Shown: one piece after another, positions 36,872 to 48,187 of the stretch
Layout of the letters: every line of letters begins with the position of its first letter
Numbering within the stretch: the stretch's first letter is position 1
NCBI GenBank assembly: GCA_017607445.1
Contig: JAEVHH010000002.1
Coordinates: 4,703,501-4,767,500 of the forward strand
Source of the DNA: Histoplasma ohiense
Lineage: Eukaryota > Ascomycota > Eurotiomycetes > Onygenales > Ajellomycetaceae
Direction of reading: 5' to 3'
DNA length: 64,000 nt
Notes under the pieces: generated by a model
Told to the model about the DNA's origin: nothing
The model's database searches: none
What the model saw: only the letters and a program-made list of their open reading frames with translations
Position numbers and translations under genes: made by a program

Positions 36872-37690
36872 TCAATTCTTCTCTTTCTTCTTCTTTCTCT
36901 TCTTCTTCTTCTCATCTGAGGAAACAATCATCTCAAAACCCTTCTCAGCTATCTTTTCAGATGAGAGAGAACTTTTCTCTCTTTTCATCAGATTCACTTG
37001 AGCTTCAAAGTTCTGCATCTTCTGATCTGCTGTCTCAGATTCTATCTCTGCAGCAAGCAAATTAGTGTGCTCAGAAAGCAATACTGCCTCCTCAATATTC
37101 TGAATCATTGAGTGTATATGAGATCTAAACAAGGCCTCAATGCTCTGATTCTCTTCAGAAGCCTGCTAATCAATTAGACAACAGAATCATTATCAAAAAA
37201 CATTATCAATGAATATATTCAAAATACAATCTATCAGCTTGAGCTTCTTTGTCTCACAGACAAACACATCTTCAATCTTCTTCTGATGATGCTTTTTCAC
37301 AGCTGCTATCTTCTCAGCTCTCTCTCTCTTCATCTTGATCTCAAATCATTTCTATAAATGCTTCTGATTTCAGTGCTGCTGCATGAGCAACTCCACTGCT
37401 TTCTTCTCCAACTTCTCACACATTGAGCCATCAGCATCATTCCTTTCATAATATTAGTCAAATTTCAGCAGAAGTGTTACTCAAAATCATTATCAATCTA
37501 CTTCATTATGAAGTTTTTTCAAGACAATATGGTGTGTCTTGTGGTCAGCCTCTCCACACTTGAAGAATTCTTTCTCTTCCCTCTCAAGGTGATGATGGTG
37601 CTTGTGTGCCTTGATGATACACAGAGCCACCAAATGTTCCTTGAAGAGAGGAGCAGACATGTTTTCAGCAGAAGAGAGAGAGAGAAACAT
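36872..37690 (-). pseudogene. Unrecognised charged coiled-coil gene remnant inside hAT-1
   Basis: Minus-strand coding-like region. The first exon candidate (37690 or 37660 ATG) reads MSAPLFKEHLVAL, then HKHHHHLEREEKEFF. Coding potential resumes in separate pieces: EKLEKKAVELLMQQH; KRERAEKIAAVKKHHQKK; then an open run ending EKGFEMIVSSDEKKKKR with a lysine-rich tail and TGA at 36872. Gaps between pieces hold intron-like sequence (branch-like TTTGACTAATATT before GAAAG near 37450; TCTAATTGATTAGCAG near 37160). No family recognised; heptad-like charged residues suggest a coiled coil and the tail suggests nuclear or nucleic-acid contact (inference). Exon joints are not resolved. Confidence 0.5.
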
Positions 37691-38274
37691 GTTCTAATTG
37701 TAATGATGAAGATTTCTAGAGAAAATAATATATTCTTTTTATAAGTTACTATTCACACAGAAATGTGATGGGAAGAACAGAGATATATCAAAGAATTCAA
37801 GAAGAAAGAAAATCTACTTTTATATGTTATGGAAAATTACATATCTCATAGCAACACTGTTTGCATTTTTATGCTACTTGTTGATATTGTGTGCTGCATG
37901 CACTCTGCAAGTTATATTATGGCTGAATGCAGATGAGATGTTTCTTTGTTGCTATAGAGATTATTTGCATATACAATCTCTCAGTTTAACATTCACACAT
38001 GTTTTTCTTTTTCTTTGTTCTTTCTCTCTTCTCTCTCTAACCCATCATAATTCTGCAGCAGTATGTTAACTATTAAAAGCAATATGAATATCTCAATGTT
38101 TTCTGTGAATGAATACTGATTGATTAATTGATTCTATCTAGTAAATCTATTGCCACAAGTCTCTGTTCTTTCTTCTCTGAAATCTACACATCTATTCCCT
38201 GCATCTATCCTCTCTCACTCTCTGATTCCTCCCTCCTCACTCTCTGATTTCTCCCCCCCCCTTCAATGAAAAAA
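37691..38274. other. Non-coding spacer between two divergent gene remnants in hAT-1
   Basis: Lies between the minus-strand coiled-coil remnant and the plus-strand H3-like remnant, so it would be a shared divergent promoter region. Pyrimidine-rich (CTCTCTC, CCTCCCTCC, an eight-C run near 38253-38260) just upstream of the H3-like ATG, as in many fungal promoters. No other feature seen. Confidence 0.5.
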
Positions 38275-38782
38275 ATGGCCTGTGATAAGGGTATCTCTTG
38301 TCAGAGAGCAATGCCAACAACTGCTGCTTTCCACAAGACAGCATATGAGCAGTGAGTGATGAAGTGGGAAGCAGTCTGAGCTCATCATCACAAGCAGCAT
38401 CCCAATGCTTGCTGTGCTGTGTGAAAGATGCGCAACCCCCACCCTTGTATGAAAAAAGTGGATAAACAGAGTATGAAATTCAAAGTAATGTTTTTTGATA
38501 ACACTAGATACTGATATGAAAGTAGAAGCTATTCATAAGATTCATTATTATCAGAAGTCTGAGAATCTCATTTTCCTCAAGGCCACATTTGCACATCTTG
38601 TCTGAGAGATTGATGAGGAGAAGTATCACTTTCAGCATTCTGCTCTTGATGCTCTTCAAGTTGCCATGGAGACAACATTGATCACACTTTTTGAGTGTAT
38701 GATATCATGTGAAAACAGATGTAACAATATCTCACTAATCATTTCATAGATGATCTTAAGGCCATGATTCATTGTAAGCAGA
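38275..38782 (+). pseudogene. Histone H3-like (H3-variant) gene remnant, exons 1, 2 and start of 3
   Basis: ATG 38275 in AAAAATGGCC. Exon 1 38275-38470; intron 1 38471-38525 (GTATGA to GTAG); exon 2 38526-38696; intron 2 38697-38749 (GTATGATA, branch-like CACTAATC, CATAG); exon 3 from 38750 until Gypsy-3 interrupts at 38783. Spliced product: a ~73-residue basic tail starting MACDKGIS, then YYQKSENLIF (H3 RYQKSTELLI), FAHLV*EI (H3 FQRLVREI; the TGA replaces the invariant Arg), FQHSALDALQ, TLFE, MIHCKQ. Spacings match H3 throughout except loop 1 (six residues between EI and FQ, nine in H3). Four TGA codons sit at Arg-like positions; many Arg read as Cys or His, as expected from CpG decay. Tail about 20 residues longer than H3, as in divergent variants. 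Confidence 0.85.
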
Positions 38783-38928
38783 TGTGGTAATTTCGGCTTA
38801 TTATTCTTCCGTGGCGTACGCCACCCTCTATTATCAAGGATGGTGTACACTACTGCACTAGTTAATTTGTATAAGAAGAGCTGCAAAGCTTAGAAGCTTT
38901 GAACAGCTCAAGCAATCTTTGAACTACA
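38783..38928 (+). repeat. Gypsy-3 5' LTR
   Basis: 146 bp, TGTGGTAATTTCGG to GAACTACA. Keeps four CpGs (TTCGG, CCGTGG, GGCG, TACGCC) that are CA or TG in the 3' LTR. All seven LTR differences are C/G here and T/A there. Confidence 0.93.
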
Positions 38929-39346
38929 TCTGATAGCATGTCTAAACCAAAAGAAGCATACACTTTTGAGAGTGTGATAATTCTGTCTACAATGTGAGTT
39001 GTAGTTATCATGCCAGTGTGGTCATCTCTACACTCTAGAGTTCAATCATATGAATGAGTGGTGAAGTCAGAATGCTTCTGATTGCAAAATTAGTAGCAGA
39101 CAACTCACCATCATATGTGAGGTGAGCTGAGAACATAGAAAGACAGTGTAGAGATGGACAATGATTCAAAAAATCACTCTACTCACAAACTTAAGAAGGA
39201 GTCAGTCAGTTGTATGATCAAGAAAATACCAACAAGAAATCAACTACAAATGATATTCTTAAGACATAGAGAAAAGCATACAATCAACAATAACCATCAT
39301 GAACACCTTCAACCAACACCCATTCCTTGTACCCAAATCAAATGAA

Positions 39347-40680
39347 ATGCAACTGATTTCTGAAGATCTATGAGAAGCAGTATGTAGAGCAGCAGCTCTC
39401 ACATCTGAGAACAACAAGCTTCTCATCCACAACACCTTGTTGAAAGAGATATTAGCAATGCATAATCTTTACCAAACAGAGCTCAAGATGCAGAAGAAAC
39501 ATCAGCATGCAGAAGTCACTCAGCAACAAACAGCAGATGCTGTGAGCTTTGCAGATAGTCTTGCAAATATCAGAAACAAGCAAGACACTCAGATGACTGA
39601 TCTGCACTGAGAACTGAAGTGCATACATCTCAAGACTGAACATTCAGCAACACTTGAGATCTCACTGTGTAGCTTAATCAACTCTTCAAACATCAACACC
39701 TCATCTAACAACTCTGATCCAGTGTACACAGCACAAACAGCATTCTCTGAGAATACATCAATCATCACAGAATATATCAAGTCAGATGATCTATCTAACC
39801 CACCACATTTTGATGGTGAGCATAAGAACAACACCACTCTCAACTGATTGGATCAGATGCATTCACACTATTGCATGAAGTGTGAGCTCACAGAACAGCA
39901 ACTCATCAAATTACAGCAGATCTTGCACACAGCATCTATTCTCAAGAGAAAAGCTAGGTTTCTTTGAATGACAGCTGAGAAGTTGAATACAGAAGCATCT
40001 GACAAGCATGAATTACCACAGAAGTGAGACAATTTCATAAGATGAATTCTGCATAACTTCAAGAAACTAGACATCAAAGACAAATATTATGAATGCTTCA
40101 TAGAATGCAAGTAAGAAGAAGATCTTGCATCATACTACATTCATTTCAGCTTGCATTATCTTGCAATGAATCAAGAGCTTCTGACATTTTTCTGTCTACA
40201 AATCTTCATACACAGCTTAGATACTGACCTATATGCTGAATGAAAGTGTCTTAACCCACAGCCACAGATGGTGGAGGAAATGTATGAAACACTACTCTCA
40301 AGGGAATAAGCAAGCAAGCTGCAAAAGCAAGCAGCAGAGACACAGATGAATGCAAGAAGATTCACATCTACATTCACCACTTCATTATCAAGACACTCAG
40401 ACACAATGAATATTGATCTCAATGCTATTGCAAGAGCTTCAAACCCTCTCAAGAAAAATTCATCAGAGTGGATAGTCTGATGTTGCAAACACAGAGCATG
40501 CTTTCACTGCAGCCGACAGAATCATAACACAAGAGATTATCATAATCACTCTCAAGAGAAGGAGTCAAAAAACTAGAGAAATCAGCAGAATCAGAGATGC
40601 TCACTGATTGACTACTAAAGATCTTCAAAGTAGATGAGTTGCCTGTATTAGATGACTCTCTGAATTCTACAAGAGCTAAA
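39347..40680 (+). pseudogene. Gypsy-3 gag (capsid and zinc knuckle), degenerate
   Basis: Candidate ATG 39347 (MQLISEDL). Coiled-coil segment ELKMQKKHQHAEVTQQQ, then PPHFDGEHKNN near 39800, the typical start of a gypsy capsid domain, EQQLIKLQQILHTA near 39900, and a capsid C-terminal region to about 40400. A zinc knuckle CFHCSRQNHNTRDY near 40498 has Tyr in the last Cys position (C-to-T/G-to-A decay). Stops are mainly TGA. Gag would form the particle and bind the element RNA. Confidence 0.85.
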
Positions 40681-41466
40681 TAGAAGGGAGATGAGAGAAT
40701 GAGTGCAGAAGAGAAAGTGAATGAACATCTGAATACTGTAGAACTGAATACACTGATGTATAGAGAATATCTGAGATGGAAAAGAGAAGTGACAGTGAAG
40801 GTGTTATTGAACACAGACACTTTGACAAAGTACATTGATGATCATATGCTAAAATGATTGTCTGGCATATGACAGATGAAGAAATCTAAATGAGTAAAGC
40901 TTTTGAACAATTATTATCTTATCTCACTCACAAGAGTAAAGATGCTCTTGCACTTTGAGGAATGGTCTTGCTGCATCTGAGCACATGTGCTCTCAGACAT
41001 AGAATACAACCTGATCTTGAGGCTTGATTGGTTTCAGAAGTATGATCCTCAAATTCATTGACATACATGTCACATACAGTTGACAGATCATAAGAACCAA
41101 ATTCATATGATCTTATCTATGAATATAAGATGCAGATTCCACACACCAGAGACAGAAGGCTTGAACCTCATCACTCAACATCAAACAAAGCAAGTGCTGT
41201 GTAAACCTTCAACTCAGAGCATTCTATACATTATAAAAGAATCTGAGGCAAAAGAACCACCATCTGCAAAAGATTTGAAAAACAAAACACATATGAAGGC
41301 ACTGCTTGAAAAGCATAAGAAGATCTTCCAAATGAACCTCTCATCTTCTCTGCCATTCAAAAGAGAATTCATCCACAAGATCAATACAGAGGATGCAAAG
41401 CCAATAAATTGCAACACATACCCTCTATCACAAACACATCTCAAGAAATTACAGCAGCAGATAGAG
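40681..41466 (+). pseudogene. Gypsy-3 pol, protease and RT start
   Basis: Retropepsin-like region: VKVLLNTDTLTKYIDDH near 40800 (the catalytic DTGA-type triad now reads NTDT) and LLHFEEWSCC, then DIEYNLILRLDWFQKYDP near 40995-41045 (ILGLDW-type second motif). An open run 41080-41487 covers the linker and the RT N-terminus (HKINTEDAKPINCNTYPL). Interrupted by B7 within the codons for QQIE. Confidence 0.85.
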
Positions 41467-41619
41467 CATCCTTACAACTACTCATGAATGTAGAGGTACA
41501 TTTGAATTTTTCCATTTTCTAACTGGTTTTTGTATAATTTTAACCCTTCAACCCATTCAACATCATTGCACACCCTCTGCAATTACTCTACATGTGTGTA
41601 CTGCACAGATTGAGTGATC

Positions 41620-43137
41620 ATGGAGCTCTCAACACTCTCCCATCCACTCAAGAACATTGACATGGCCTACATCAGATCACTGAAGCTGAAGTCACTGGCC
41701 AATTTTGTTACTGAAAAGACTGGCAAGAGACAAAGAAAGACTGTTACAATGTCTTCTTCAGTTCTCAAAGAAGTCAGTGACAGTATTTCTACAGTCATCT
41801 CTCAGCTACAGAAGCAGTTTGAGAAGACTCAACAGCAACAGAATCTGCAGCAGAAGATTCTCATCAGATTGACAAAGACTCTGAATAACTGAGTTGAGAA
41901 GAAGAAGTAGTCAGTCAGTCAGAACTTTGTCTGAATCTTCTGTGAAAGATTCATCATATATATGACAGCAGATCTGAATGCAGCATCAACTCTGAGAGAG
42001 AATGCTGTTCTGAACACTTACTCACAGTCAAATTCAGTGAAGACAACTGTGAGAGAGCTGACTATCTTAGTGAGTATTACACAGAAGAGAAAAAATTCTA
42101 TTCTCTCTGAAGCTATCTCTGTCAAGACTGCAGCTTTCTCAGCTGACAGAGCTAGTGGAGTCAGCCTGCAGTTCAAGAATATCAGTCAGTCAAAAAGTCT
42201 CACAGAGAACACAAAGCAGCAGAAGAATTCATGAGTTCTCATTATTCTTCAGTCAGAGAAACAGATCACCCAGCTGCAGCCATATACTGTGCAGCAGATG
42301 ATCATTGCAAACATTCAGAGAATGAAGAATGTGGCTAATATACTGAAGATGAAGCTCATCAGAATAGATTGAGCAATTACATTAAGCAACAAAGACATAC
42401 ACAATGCTCTGATCACTGAGAAAGCAGTGACTACTCTCTGTGAAGTTCTTGACATCATGAAGATTCAGCTATCAGAGTGATGATACAATTATACTGTCTC
42501 AGAAGTTCTGAAATTCATTCAGAACTGAGAAGAAACAAGAATCTCCACAGACAAAATGATTGAGAAAGAGATTCTGACTCAGACAAAGATAAAATCAGTG
42601 AACTGTTGACTCTCACAATATAAAGTGAATCTCAAGACAGAGAAGATTACATGAATTGTCTTCTTTCTCATCTCAGTGAAAGACTTCTCACTCTTCAATA
42701 TCAGTGAGAGGGCCAGACTCATTGAGAAAAGATCACTGACAGTAAGACATAATTCAGAATGTCAGAGATACTGCCATTCATCAAAATGTATGCAACTGAT
42801 GAGATGCTTCAACTGCAGCAAGTCCACAAGTCAGCATAAGAAGTCAACAGATATGAAATGCAAGAGAGCATCATGATGTATCAACTGCTGTCAACTCTAC
42901 TCAGCTGAGCATCAGCACTGCTCTGCCACACTCAGATGTGTGAATGATGTCCTCAGACATCTAACTCAAAAGAAGCTAGCAGCTGTCCACTGTCTTGACA
43001 ACAGATATCACAGAGATGCTCAGAAGCAGCAATCATCATCAGCACAGTCAGCATCAATGATCACAGTGATGATATCTACATCATTCACTCAATCAACTCA
43101 GTCAACACAGCTCACTGAGCTAGCACTCTGCAAGTGA
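41620..43137 (+). pseudogene. LINE-B ORF1, best preserved copy
   Basis: ATG 41620 (MELSTLSHP). Open to TGA near 41890 with SSSVLKEVSDS and a Gln-rich coiled coil; open again 41962-42234 (DLNAASTLRENAVL; SAVSI-type low complexity); the zinc region 42676-42960 has KDFSLFNISERARLIEKRS, CQRYCHSSK, CFNCSKSTSQHKKS, CINCCQL and HQHCSATLR; ends ELALCK then TGA 43135-43137. About 505 codons, usual for a Tad ORF1. Nucleic-acid chaperone role inferred from the family. Confidence 0.87.
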
Positions 43138-43344
43138 GCAGCTACTCAGAGCTTCATCAGTGAAGAGAATATCATCTGACAGATGACTCACATCAGACAA
43201 TGCTCAGCTCACACAGCAGAGCAGCAGTATAGTCAAGCAGTCAAAGAGCAGTCTAGTCTCAGCATGCAGACAACAGATCTGAAATTCTTCAATCTCATTC
43301 TACAGATAGACTTTGACAGCAGCTCATTAAGTAACTTCTCATAC

Positions 43345-46300
43345 TAGAATATCAATATCAGTGACATAACTGATGTCACAGAAACAATCAGCAGAAAAAT
43401 CACTCTCTGCAGATCTTTTGAGCAAATACAGTCAGAGCAGCTCTCTGTCACACAGCAGCTCTACAGCTTGCTTTCAAGCAGAATTGTGAAGTGATCTGTA
43501 TACAGAAGTCTTACACACACTCTGATATCAAGACTTCTAATCACTCAGCATATGAGTGCTTTGCATTCATAGACCACTGAAATGACACTAATCTGAAGCA
43601 GTGAGAGGAGGAGAGGCTCTGAATTATGATATATGTATACAAAAGTTCAAAGATAAGAACACAGCAATACTGATCTGTGCAAAACAGAGATCTGCTGTGA
43701 ATCAGTGTCAATGACTGCCACATTCTCAATGTGTACAGACAGTCTGAGACAGACACAGTCATGAACTATCTGATCAATTTGAGCTCATCAGCTCACTGTC
43801 TAGTAGATGGGGATTTCAATGTACAATATGATGTCTTTGAACCAGAGGCAGCAAATCTGCACTGAGGAGGGGAGCTTGTCCAGTGAGTCAGTGAACACAG
43901 AATGAACTTTGTGAAAGAGATAGATATTTCAACTTATACAGCAGATTATATAATTGATCTCATCTTCTTCAATATAATCTTTGCTTTCATTTCAGTGTGC
44001 TGAGATTTACACTGCAGCTCAGATCATCAGTCTATAATTATTATACTGTCAATAACACCTCAGATACAGCAGAGCAGAGCTCAGATCAAAGTTACAGACT
44101 CTCAACTGAAACTCTTTGCAGATCTTATCAGAGATTTTATGATGAATATATCTTACTCAGATAGAGTTGAGAATGCAGCACAGCTTGATGATCTGATCTG
44201 ACACTTCATTCAGAATCTTCTGACTGCAGCTCAGACAGTCAGTAAGTCAGTGCAACAAAAACAGACTACAGCTCTCTGATGAACAGCAGACTGCTGAAGA
44301 GTATATCAAGAGCTCATCACTCATCAGACAAAGACTGCAAAGCATTGATTCAAGAACACAGTATGCAAGGTCAAGTATGCATACTGAAGACAGATAATCA
44401 ATGAAATCAGAGATGACAAAAATCTGTACTGAGTGATAGTATAACATGAGCTGAAACTCAATCTCAGAGCACTCTCTCTGATGATTGAAGATCAGATTAT
44501 AGAAGAGACAGCTGTCAAAGCTGAGATATTTTGACAAGTTATTCTGAAGCAATACAACTCAGCTGATAATCTGAAATACAATTCATTGAATGATGAGCAC
44601 TGAAGCAGCATGGAAAACCTGCTCTGAGATCTCTGAGTTGAGATGGAGGAGGTAGAGCACAACATCATTGAAGTACAAAGTATTTTTTCAGACATGAATG
44701 GAATCACAGTGCAGCTGCTCAAGATATACTGACAGTATGTGTTTTTTTTTGTACAGCAGCTATACAACTGCTGTCTTCAGCTCTGCCACTTTTCACAAAT
44801 CTGAAAGCTGACAGAGATAGCAATGATATTCAAAGTAGATAAGAGAGACAGAAACTCAGTCCATTTCTGAAGATTCATTGCTCTTCTCTCAGTAATCTTC
44901 AAAAGACTGAAATGCATTGTTGCAAGATGACTGATATACACAGCACTCATTCATGATGTAGTCAACTTACAGTATAAAAAGATGCTGCTCAGACAATTAG
45001 CAATGAATCTGATAGCTGCTTTCACTCATAAGATGAAGACAGTCTTTGCACAAAATAAGAAGATATCCATGATCACAATGAATATACAGAGTGTCTTTGA
45101 TGCTGTGCTGCACAGACAGCTGCTTCAGTAGATGACACAACAGAGATGACTGTATGAGCTGCTACAACTCATTGACAGCTTTCTCACTGAACACAGAGCT
45201 CAGATTCAGCTGAAGAAGATCATCACAGCAGCATATTAGATACAATATAACACACTACAGAGATCTTCTCTGTCATTAATACTGTTTCTTCTGTATCTGA
45301 CAGAGCTGCTGTGACAGAACTCAGAATTGCACTTTGACTATGCAGATGATCTGAATACTTAGCAGGCTATACATTTACTTGACAGCAATGCTACTCTTCT
45401 CAGCTATGATATACAGAGTATTCTGAGATGAGAGAAGATAAACAAGATGATCTTTGCATCAGAGAAATTTGAAATAATTCATCTTATAAGAAAGTGATAC
45501 AATGAAGCACTGTCAGTGATTGTGTCAGAGAATCTGATCATACACTCTGTCACTGTCTCAGCTGAATAGAAGTCAGTACTCTGTTGACTGAGTGTACACT
45601 TTGATAGAAGACTCATCTGAAGATCACATATCTCTGCTTGAATAAAGAAGACAAAAGCTGTGGCTCAGTATATTTGAAGTCTAGAGAAGATCAGAGATGA
45701 GCTTTCAGCAGATGCTCTATGAAAGATGATCACTATCTATATGATTCCCTCACTGCTCTATGGCACAGAGGTCTGATACAGTGACCACATGCAGTCAGCA
45801 AGACATACAGATAGAAGTGAGAAGATCAGCTTCTGTCTGAAATAACATATAAGAACAGTTAAAAAGATGCTTATTATAACAATTAGAGAAGTTCTTTCAG
45901 TTTTCTGTACAATATTCATCACAACTCTATATTGAAATGCTGGACTCTCATCAGCAATGATAGCTCTGAAGGAGATCAAAATATGTTTCATGATAAGACT
46001 TCAGATGATGAATGAGAGACACCCACTGACTTCATGAATAGCTTTTTCAATGATCACATATGAAAGAAGAACTGAAATCTGACAGTATTCAAAGACTAAG
46101 ATTCAGAGGTTGAGAGCACTGCTGTCTGCAGTTAATAGATTCACACTTATCATTCCACACTACTCAGAGAAGTGTGGGACAGATCTCACAGAGAGTGTAG
46201 ATAAAAAGAATACTGCTCAGATATTCAAGAAATAATGAAGAAGTCAATCTTCAACAGATCTATATGTTTTCTCAGATGAATCAGAACAGATTCTTGACAA

Positions 46301-47700
46301 CAGCAGACAGATTAACTATAACTTTATAGTCTATCAGAGAAACAAACAGCTGATCAGCTTCTCAGCTGCACTGAGCTCTATATCACATATCTTCAACACT
46401 GAGACAATTGACATCTGCTGTGCATTAGAGTGTGCAGTGAAGCTTTTACTCTGTGTCACAGATGATAGTATCAACTCTTGAATCTGACTCTGTCTTGACA
46501 ACATCTCAGTCATCTGAGATATACAGAGCAGTGCAGTAGTCTTCTTGAACTGAGTCTACAACTGCTGTCACAAGCTCTTCAGACAACATAATATGAGTCT
46601 GAAATAAGTCTCTGAGTATATGAGAATAGAGAATAATGAGAAAGCAGATTATCTGACTAAGTGGATGATTTCATCTACTGCAGCTTCAGTCTATGAATTC
46701 AAAATCATGTCCACAGTCAGTGAGATCTGCACAGTAGTCAAGCAGCTCAGTCAAAAGACAGAGTGAAAGTGATGAAACAGAGTCTGTGAAAAGCTCTCTG
46801 ACTGATATCAGAGCTGAAGATTCAGCAGACTGACTGTGGAATATCAAATAAAGATCTCTTCAAAACTCATCATATCACAGCATGCTCTTCATCACTGACT
46901 CACATTCTGCTTCTCTCATGAGAATTTTTTCTGATATCACAGATGCTTTCAGCATGCAGATGTGAGGCTCATCTGTATCTGTGAATACAACAAGAGCTCA
47001 GAATATTTGATGCTCTGTTGACACTCACAGAAACACTTCTCTCACTGACTCAAGAGATCAGCAGCACAGCTACACAATCAAATAACAGCTGTTGTCTATC
47101 TAGAGTTTCTGACTTCTACAGACTTTGTAGAACTGCTTGGCTGCACACAGTTCTACACATGATACTATATGAAATAACACAGCTGTTTGAGCACACATCA
47201 TCTGACAGCTCCTCACAGCAGTTCCAAGTCTATACAGATGATACAGATAGCACAACATTCAGTACAACTGATTCAATCAGTACAATAGATTTAACTGATA
47301 CAATTGATACAAACAGTACAATCAGTTCAATCAGTACAATTGACTCAATTGATTCAATTGATACAAATGATACAATCAATTCAATCAGTTCAATCAGTAC
47401 AATCAGTTCAATCAGTTCAATTGATACAAACAGTACAATTGATACAATTGATACAATTGATTCAATCAGTTCAATCAGTTCAACTGATGTAAATGATTAA
47501 ATCAGTATGATGAACTCATCTGTTTCAACTAGCTGTGATGTAATCAGTACAGTCTGTATGCTGACTCAGTTGACATACTCTCAGCTGCAGACATGCACTT
47601 TTCTTCTCTCTTCTCACTGCTCTTTCTGTTTCTCTTCACTTCTTTTCTCTTACAATCTTCTTCAGTGCTCTCTCCTCTCTCTCTCTCTGAGTTTGTGCTG
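43345..47700 (+). pseudogene. LINE-B ORF2 (endonuclease, RT, RNase H, Ser/Thr tail), degenerate
   Basis: Endonuclease: CEVICIQKSYTHSDI near 43485-43530, NVYRQSETDTVMNYL near 43735, DGDFNVQYDVFEP near 43806, DYIIDLIFF near 43945, SSDHQSI near 44022. RT: NIQSVFDAVLHRQLL near 45085 (the FDA core), QRSSLSLILFLLYLTELL near 45260, and an intact DYADDLN near 45337. RNase H from about 46255 (DLYVFSDESEQIL). Then a Ser/Thr/Asp/Ile repeat. Many TGA at Arg and Trp positions; the catalytic YADD survives but the frame does not. Reading the same domains across B1-B7 defines one family. Confidence 0.87.
47262..47498 (+). repeat. LINE-B minisatellite in B7
   Basis: About 20 units of ACAATTGATTCAATCAGT type, open in the ORF2 frame to 47498. 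Also open in the next frame as a Val/Gln/Ser repeat, which is a shadow and not a gene. Confidence 0.88.
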
Positions 47701-48187
47701 AGTTACATGACTACAAGATACCACAGAGAACACAGTCTTTTCTTCACTCTTCTTTTTATTTTTCTTTTCAGAACACTTATTTTTTCTCTTTTTTTTGTCT
47801 ATTTTATCTGTCTTTTCTCTGCTGTTAGAAGCACAGACAGTTCTTGAATCAACTGAGAGAGTTATCCCTCTTCATTCACTGTAAAGTCTTTCAGACACAG
47901 CAGCAGCAGTTTCCCTTGGAAATCACACTATAGCTTCATCATGAATGATTATACATCAGATCAGAAGTGGATGTGCAGCTCAGTAAAATCCTTTTTCAAT
48001 GAGCTGAGTCTTCTCAAGAATTGCCATCTGAATTCTGTTTTCTTTCTCTCTGTGTATATAGAAATCTCTTCAGTGTAGCATGTCTCCATGCCCTTTGGAA
48101 GGCTTCTGAAACACAGGCGCTGCCCGTGTTTTCTCCGGGATGTTAAACCAATACAAACAAACAAACAAACAAAAGCAGCAGATAGAG

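Larger units (their letters stand above)
41467..48173 (+). mobile_element. LINE-B copy B7, full length, 6.7 kb
   Basis: Longest uninterrupted LINE-B here. Perfect 14-bp duplication AGCAGCAGATAGAG (41453-41466; 48174-48187) in the Gypsy-3 RT; removing B7 restores the frame (LQQQIEELLKRGL). Starts CATCCTTACAACTACTC and ends with the CpG-retaining hairpin and (ACAA)n. Less decayed than B1-B6. Confidence 0.95.

Noticed and set aside
38275..38782. Centromere identity of the locus because of a CenH3-like gene
   Set aside because: A gene for an H3 variant says nothing about its local deposition; only ChIP could show that, and the copy is a pseudogene in a transposon.
39589..40835. Minus-strand Ser/Cys/Leu-rich ORFs opposite Gypsy-3 gag
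   Set aside because: They lie exactly opposite gag, have no family features, and the plus strand shows capsid and zinc-knuckle motifs.
47262..47498. CRISPR-like or functional gene reading of the Ile/Thr/Ser repeat tracts
   Set aside because: No spacer structure; units are degenerate 6/12-mers shared by every LINE-B copy. The Gln/Val-rich alternative frame is a shadow.
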